A stretch of DNA of 37,176 nt from an uncultured Pelagibacteraceae bacterium (GTDB lineage: Bacteria > Pseudomonadota > Alphaproteobacteria > Pelagibacterales > Pelagibacteraceae): the NCBI GenBank assembly GCA_902516065.1, contig CABXXB010000007.1:1-37176 (forward strand), in the 5' to 3' direction. Positions within the stretch are counted from its first letter, which is position 1; each line of letters starts with the position of its first letter. A model generated the notes under the pieces. That model had not been told where the DNA came from, did not search any database, and saw only the letters and a program-made list of their open reading frames with translations. Of the stretch, positions 33,619-37,176 are shown piece by piece. Made by a program: the position numbers and the translations under genes.

Positions 33619-34773
33619 ATGTCATCTGATTTAAAAGTTTTACAAGTTATTCCAAAATTAGGTTATGGAGGAGCAGAAACAGGTTGTTATGATATTGCTC
33701 ACTATTTACATGAGAATAATTGTAAATCTTTTATTGTTACAAGCGGTGGAGATTTAATTAAATTTGTAGATAAAAAAAAAGTTAAACTAATTAAATTACC
33801 TGTGCATAGTAAAAATCCTCTAACTATTCTATTTAACTCGATAGCTTTAATATTTATCATTTTTTTTTACAACATTTCCATAGTCCATGCTCGAAGCAGA
33901 GCTCCAGCTTGGTCTTGTTTTTTAGCGACAAAGATTACAGGTAGAAAATTTGTTACTACATTTCATGGCACCTATAATTTTAATAGTAAAATAAAAAAAA
34001 CTTACAATTCAGTAATGGTTAAATCTAATCTTATTATTGCTGGGTCAAATTTTATATTTTCACATATAAAAAATAATTATTCTGATTATTTAAATATTAA
34101 AAATAAGTTATTAGTAATTTTTAGAGGAATTAATATAGATTATTTTGATCCTACAACCAAAACTGAGACAGAAGAAAAAAAATTACTTAAAAGTTGGGAT
34201 ATTGAGGAAAACAAAAAAATAATATTATTGCCAGGGCGCCTTACTTCTTGGAAAGGGCAAGAACTTTTTATAGAAGCGGTAAATTTAGTAAATATCCAAC
34301 TTGGATATGAAGCCTTCTATGCAGTTATCCTTGGAAGTGACCAGGGTAGAGATTTATATAAAAAAAAACTTATTAGATTGAGTGAACAATATAGAATGAC
34401 AAAACAGGTCAAATTTATTGATCACTGTAAAGATATGGCATTAGCATATAAAGTTTCAAGCATAATTGTATCATCATCAATTGAACCTGAAGCTTTTGGT
34501 AGAGTAGCGGTAGAAGCTCAATCGATGGAAAAAATAATAATAGCAAGTAATATTGGTGGCTCAAATGAAACAGTTATTGATGAAAAAACTGGATACCTCT
34601 TTGAATCAGGCAATCCTAAATCATTGAGCGAAAAAATTCTTAAAGTGTTAAATTTAGACGATACAACATTGAAAACAGTTGGTATTGAGGGTAGAAAAAA
34701 CATAGTTAAAAAGTTTAATGTTGAAAAAATGTGTTTTTCTACTTATTCAGAATATAAAAAATTAATAAATTAA
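33619..34773 (+). CDS. Family 4 glycosyltransferase
   Basis: The 384-residue GT-B protein shows VIPKLGYGGAETGCYDIAHY near the N-terminus, HARSRAPAW, the donor-site LLPGRLTSWKGQELFIEA, and the EX7E motif in EPEAFGRVAVEAQSM. GT4 enzymes transfer sugars from nucleotide donors to lipopolysaccharide core, glycolipids or other glycans; acceptor unknown. Its stop codon is directly followed by the thrS ATG, with no gap, so thrS translation may be coupled to it. Confidence 0.88.
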   Translation: MSSDLKVLQVIPKLGYGGAETGCYDIAHYLHENNCKSFIVTSGGDLIKFVDKKKVKLIKLPVHSKNPLTILFNSIALIFIIFFYNISIVHARSRAPAWSCFLATKITGRKFVTTFHGTYNFNSKIKKTYNSVMVKSNLIIAGSNFIFSHIKNNYSDYLNIKNKLLVIFRGINIDYFDPTTKTETEEKKLLKSWDIEENKKIILLPGRLTSWKGQELFIEAVNLVNIQLGYEAFYAVILGSDQGRDLYKKKLIRLSEQYRMTKQVKFIDHCKDMALAYKVSSIIVSSSIEPEAFGRVAVEAQSMEKIIIASNIGGSNETVIDEKTGYLFESGNPKSLSEKILKVLNLDDTTLKTVGIEGRKNIVKKFNVEKMCFSTYSEYKKLIN

Positions 34774-36693
34774 ATGCCTATAATAACGTTACCAGATGGT
34801 AAAAATATAGATTTCAAAAAAAAAGTAACTGGCTTAGAAGTTGCTGATAAGATTAGTAAATCTCTATCTAAGCAAGCATTAGTAATGAGTGTTGATGGGG
34901 AATTAAAAGATTTATATTTTGAAATAAATAAAGATTGTTCAGTGAAAATTTTTACCTCAAAAGACCCTGAAGGACTAGAGGTGATTAGACATGATACAGC
35001 ACACATTATGGCTATGGCTGTTCAAGAATTATTTCCTGGTACTCAAGTGACTATTGGGCCAGTAATAGAAAATGGTTTTTATTACGACTTTGCTAGAAAG
35101 GAACCTTTCACAAGTGATGATCTCATAAAAATTGAAAAAAGAATGTCAGAGATAATTGACAAGGATGTAAAAACAAGAAGAGAAGTTTGGGAAAGAAAAA
35201 AAGCAATAAGTCATTTTAAAAAGATTGGAGAAAAATATAAAGCTGAAATAATAGAGAGCATCCCTGAGAATGAAGAGCTTTCAGTCTATCATCATGGTGA
35301 TACATGGCATGATTTATGTAGGGGGCCTCATTTATTATCCTCTGGTAAAATTGGTAAAGCTTTTAAACTTACAAAAGTTTCTGGAGCATATTGGCGGGGA
35401 GACTCAAAAAATGAAATGCTTCAAAGAATTTATGGAACAGGATGGGCTAATCAAAAAGATTTAGAGGCATATTTAAAAAGAATTGAAGAAGCAGAAAAAA
35501 GAGATCATAGAAAGCTAGGTAGAGAAATGGATTTATTCCATTTCAGAGAAGAGAGCCCTGGTTCAGTTTTTTGGCATGAAAAAGGATGGTCTCTATTTCA
35601 AAAGTTAATAAATTACATGAGAGCAAAACAAGATTCCGCTGGTTATAAAGAAGTAAATACACCCGAAGTATTAGATCGGTTGTTGTGGGAAAAATCTGGT
35701 CATTGGGAAAAATATGGTGAAAACATGTATACATCTGAAACACCAGATGAAAAAGTATTTGCAATTAAACCAATGAATTGTCCGGGCCATATACAAGTTT
35801 TCAATCAAGGTCTTAAAAGTTATAGAGATTTACCACTAAGAATTACAGAATTTGGTAAAGTCCATAGATATGAGCCTTCAGGTGCTTTGCATGGACTATT
35901 AAGGGTAAGAGCATTTACGCAAGATGATGCACATATATTTTGTTCTGAAGAACAAATTACTAGTGAGTGTTTAAATGTGACTAATTTAATTTTAGATATT
36001 TATAAAGATCTTGGTTTTAAAAATGTAATTCTTAAATATGCTGATCGACCAGAAGTCAGAGTTGGTAATGATGAAATTTGGGATAAAGCTGAAGCATCAT
36101 TACTAGAGGCAGTTAAAGCATCTAAATTAGAGTACAGTATTAATAAGGGAGAGGGAGCTTTTTATGGTCCTAAAATTGAATTTGTTTTAAGAGATGCAAT
36201 TGGTAGAGACTGGCAATGTGGAACACTTCAAGTAGATTTCAATTTACCAGGAAGATTAGATGCATCTTATGTTGATAAAGATGGAACAAAAAAAGTTCCT
36301 GTGATGTTACATAGAGCGTTATTTGGTTCATTAGAAAGATTTATTGGAATATTAATTGAAAACTATGCTGGTAAATTCCCTTTTTGGATTTCACCACTTC
36401 AAACTGTTGTAATTCCAATATCTGAGGAATTTGATGATTATGCAACTAAAGTTTCAAATAAAATAAAAAAAGCTGGAATGAGTTCCATAGTTGATTTAAA
36501 AAAACATAACTTAAACTATAAAATTAGAGATCATTCACTTGCAAAAGTACCTCTTTTATTAATTTGTGGTAAAAAAGAAGTTGACAGCAACTCAGTAACT
36601 ATTAGAAGATTGGATTCTAATAAACAAGAAAATATGGACTTAGATTTATTTTTAAAAAATTTCTCTGCTTTAAATAAAGCATCTTCAAACTAA
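34774..36693 (+). CDS. thrS: Threonyl-tRNA synthetase
   Basis: The 639-residue class II enzyme has an N-terminal TGS domain (residues 1-62), the editing domain with [10 protein letters not shown] (His73, His77), motif 2 with [14 protein letters not shown], a zinc-site Cys in KPMNCPGH, and motif 3 [11 protein letters not shown], then the anticodon-binding domain starting near PLQTVVIP. Length is the usual one. It charges tRNA-Thr and edits mis-charged serine. It abuts the glycosyltransferase stop and is followed without a gap by infC, the common thrS-infC order. Confidence 0.96.
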   Translation: MPIITLPDGKNIDFKKKVTGLEVADKISKSLSKQALVMSVDGELKDLYFEINKDCSVKIFTSKDPEGLEVIRHDTAHIMAMAVQELFPGTQVTIGPVIENGFYYDFARKEPFTSDDLIKIEKRMSEIIDKDVKTRREVWERKKAISHFKKIGEKYKAEIIESIPENEELSVYHHGDTWHDLCRGPHLLSSGKIGKAFKLTKVSGAYWRGDSKNEMLQRIYGTGWANQKDLEAYLKRIEEAEKRDHRKLGREMDLFHFREESPGSVFWHEKGWSLFQKLINYMRAKQDSAGYKEVNTPEVLDRLLWEKSGHWEKYGENMYTSETPDEKVFAIKPMNCPGHIQVFNQGLKSYRDLPLRITEFGKVHRYEPSGALHGLLRVRAFTQDDAHIFCSEEQITSECLNVTNLILDIYKDLGFKNVILKYADRPEVRVGNDEIWDKAEASLLEAVKASKLEYSINKGEGAFYGPKIEFVLRDAIGRDWQCGTLQVDFNLPGRLDASYVDKDGTKKVPVMLHRALFGSLERFIGILIENYAGKFPFWISPLQTVVIPISEEFDDYATKVSNKIKKAGMSSIVDLKKHNLNYKIRDHSLAKVPLLLICGKKEVDSNSVTIRRLDSNKQENMDLDLFLKNFSALNKASSN

Positions 36694-37176
36694 GTGGCAG
36701 ACTTTAAACAAAATTACTTCCAAAGAAGAACTAAGGATCGTGGTCCTAGATCTAATAACAGAATTTCATCCCCTGAAGTTCAAGTTATTGGAAGTGATGG
36801 CGAAAACTTAGGCGTTCTTAATACTAATGAAGCTATATCAATGGCTAAAAATCAAGGACTTGATTTGATAGAAATCGCCGCCAATGCCAATCCACCAGTT
36901 TGTAAAATTATGGATATGGGAAAATTTAAATATGATGCCCAAAAAAAAGCAAATCTTGCAAAAAAGAAACAGAAAATTGTTTCATTAAAAGAAATTAAAA
37001 TGAGACCAGTTACAGAAACTCATGATTACGAATTTAAAGTTAAGAATGCAAAAAAATTTATTTCAAAAGGAGACAAGGTTAAATTTACGATTAGATTTAA
37101 GGGTAGAGAGTTACAACATTCTCATCTAGGAAATGAGCTAATGACTAAGATTAAAGAGGATATGAAGGACGTAGGA
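36694..37176 (+). CDS. infC: Translation initiation factor IF-3 (3' end outside the window)
   Basis: Directly after the thrS TAA a GTG at 36694-36696 starts a frame that runs open to the end of the window (161 codons). It reads V/MADFKQNYFQRRTKDRGPR, then NNRISSPEVQVIGSDGENLG, EAISMAKNQGLDLIEIA, PPVCKIMDMGKFKYD and EIKMRPVTETHDYEFKVKNA, all conserved in IF-3. About 10-20 residues at the C-terminus are missing. GTG rather than ATG is used; non-ATG starts (ATT in enterobacteria) are typical of infC, where IF-3 represses its own translation, so a similar control is plausible. No ATG close by fits. Confidence 0.92.
   Translation, partial: MADFKQNYFQRRTKDRGPRSNNRISSPEVQVIGSDGENLGVLNTNEAISMAKNQGLDLIEIAANANPPVCKIMDMGKFKYDAQKKANLAKKKQKIVSLKEIKMRPVTETHDYEFKVKNAKKFISKGDKVKFTIRFKGRELQHSHLGNELMTKIKEDMKDVG

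Overview
This window looks like chromosomal DNA of a streamlined alphaproteobacterium, most probably of the SAR11 (Pelagibacterales) group. This is inferred from very AT-rich sequence with long A and T runs even inside genes, intergenic gaps that are mostly 0 to 50 bases, frequent stop/start overlaps, and alphaproteobacterial gene orders (ubiE-mutM-rpsT-dnaA-dnaN; SUV3 helicase-ferredoxin-CarD; argH next to a TlpA-type thioredoxin and lysA). No phage, insertion sequence, CRISPR array or foreign-looking island is visible. No gene-free stretch exceeds 300 bases; the longest is the roughly 270-base leader of dnaA.

Layout. 1-4649: ubiE (cut by the window edge, minus strand), then mutM, rpsT, dnaA and dnaN on the plus strand. 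4646-8084: a tightly coupled minus-strand operon argH-lptM-like lipoprotein-lysA-plsC. 8109-11739: a TlpA-type thioredoxin, a HIG1-type twin-membrane protein, an esterase and an HNH endonuclease, then a minus-strand group YqaA-dsbB-coq7. 11801-13603: tRNA-Leu(CAA) followed after 8 bases by a long-chain acyl-CoA synthetase. 13725-13950: a self-contained transcription unit for a 26-residue Lys/Arg/Ala protein, with promoter, leader hairpin, Shine-Dalgarno and terminator. 13949-18656: minus-strand genes for a thioesterase, SUV3-like helicase, TerB-like protein, 7Fe ferredoxin and a CarD regulator with a long lysine-rich N-terminus. 18699-21000: a glycosyltransferase, tRNA-Arg(ACG) and a thiolase. 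21093-25044: pyruvate dehydrogenase E1 and E2 with a rearranged domain plan. 25052-26706: an EamA transporter and uppP. 26891-32836: gltD-gltB, with gltB split by a one-base shift in a T run. 32833-37176: an alpha/beta hydrolase, a family 4 glycosyltransferase, thrS and the start of infC.

Most genes are core housekeeping: replication initiation, translation, ubiquinone synthesis, amino acid synthesis (Arg, Lys, Glu), central carbon entry (PDH, thiolase, acyl-CoA ligase) and envelope functions. The best leads for something unusual are the lipoyl domain sitting on PDH E1 while E2 has none, the tiny histone-tail-like protein with its own strong expression signals beside a CarD protein that also has a lysine-rich tail, the gltB homopolymer frameshift, and a perfect palindrome in front of gltD.
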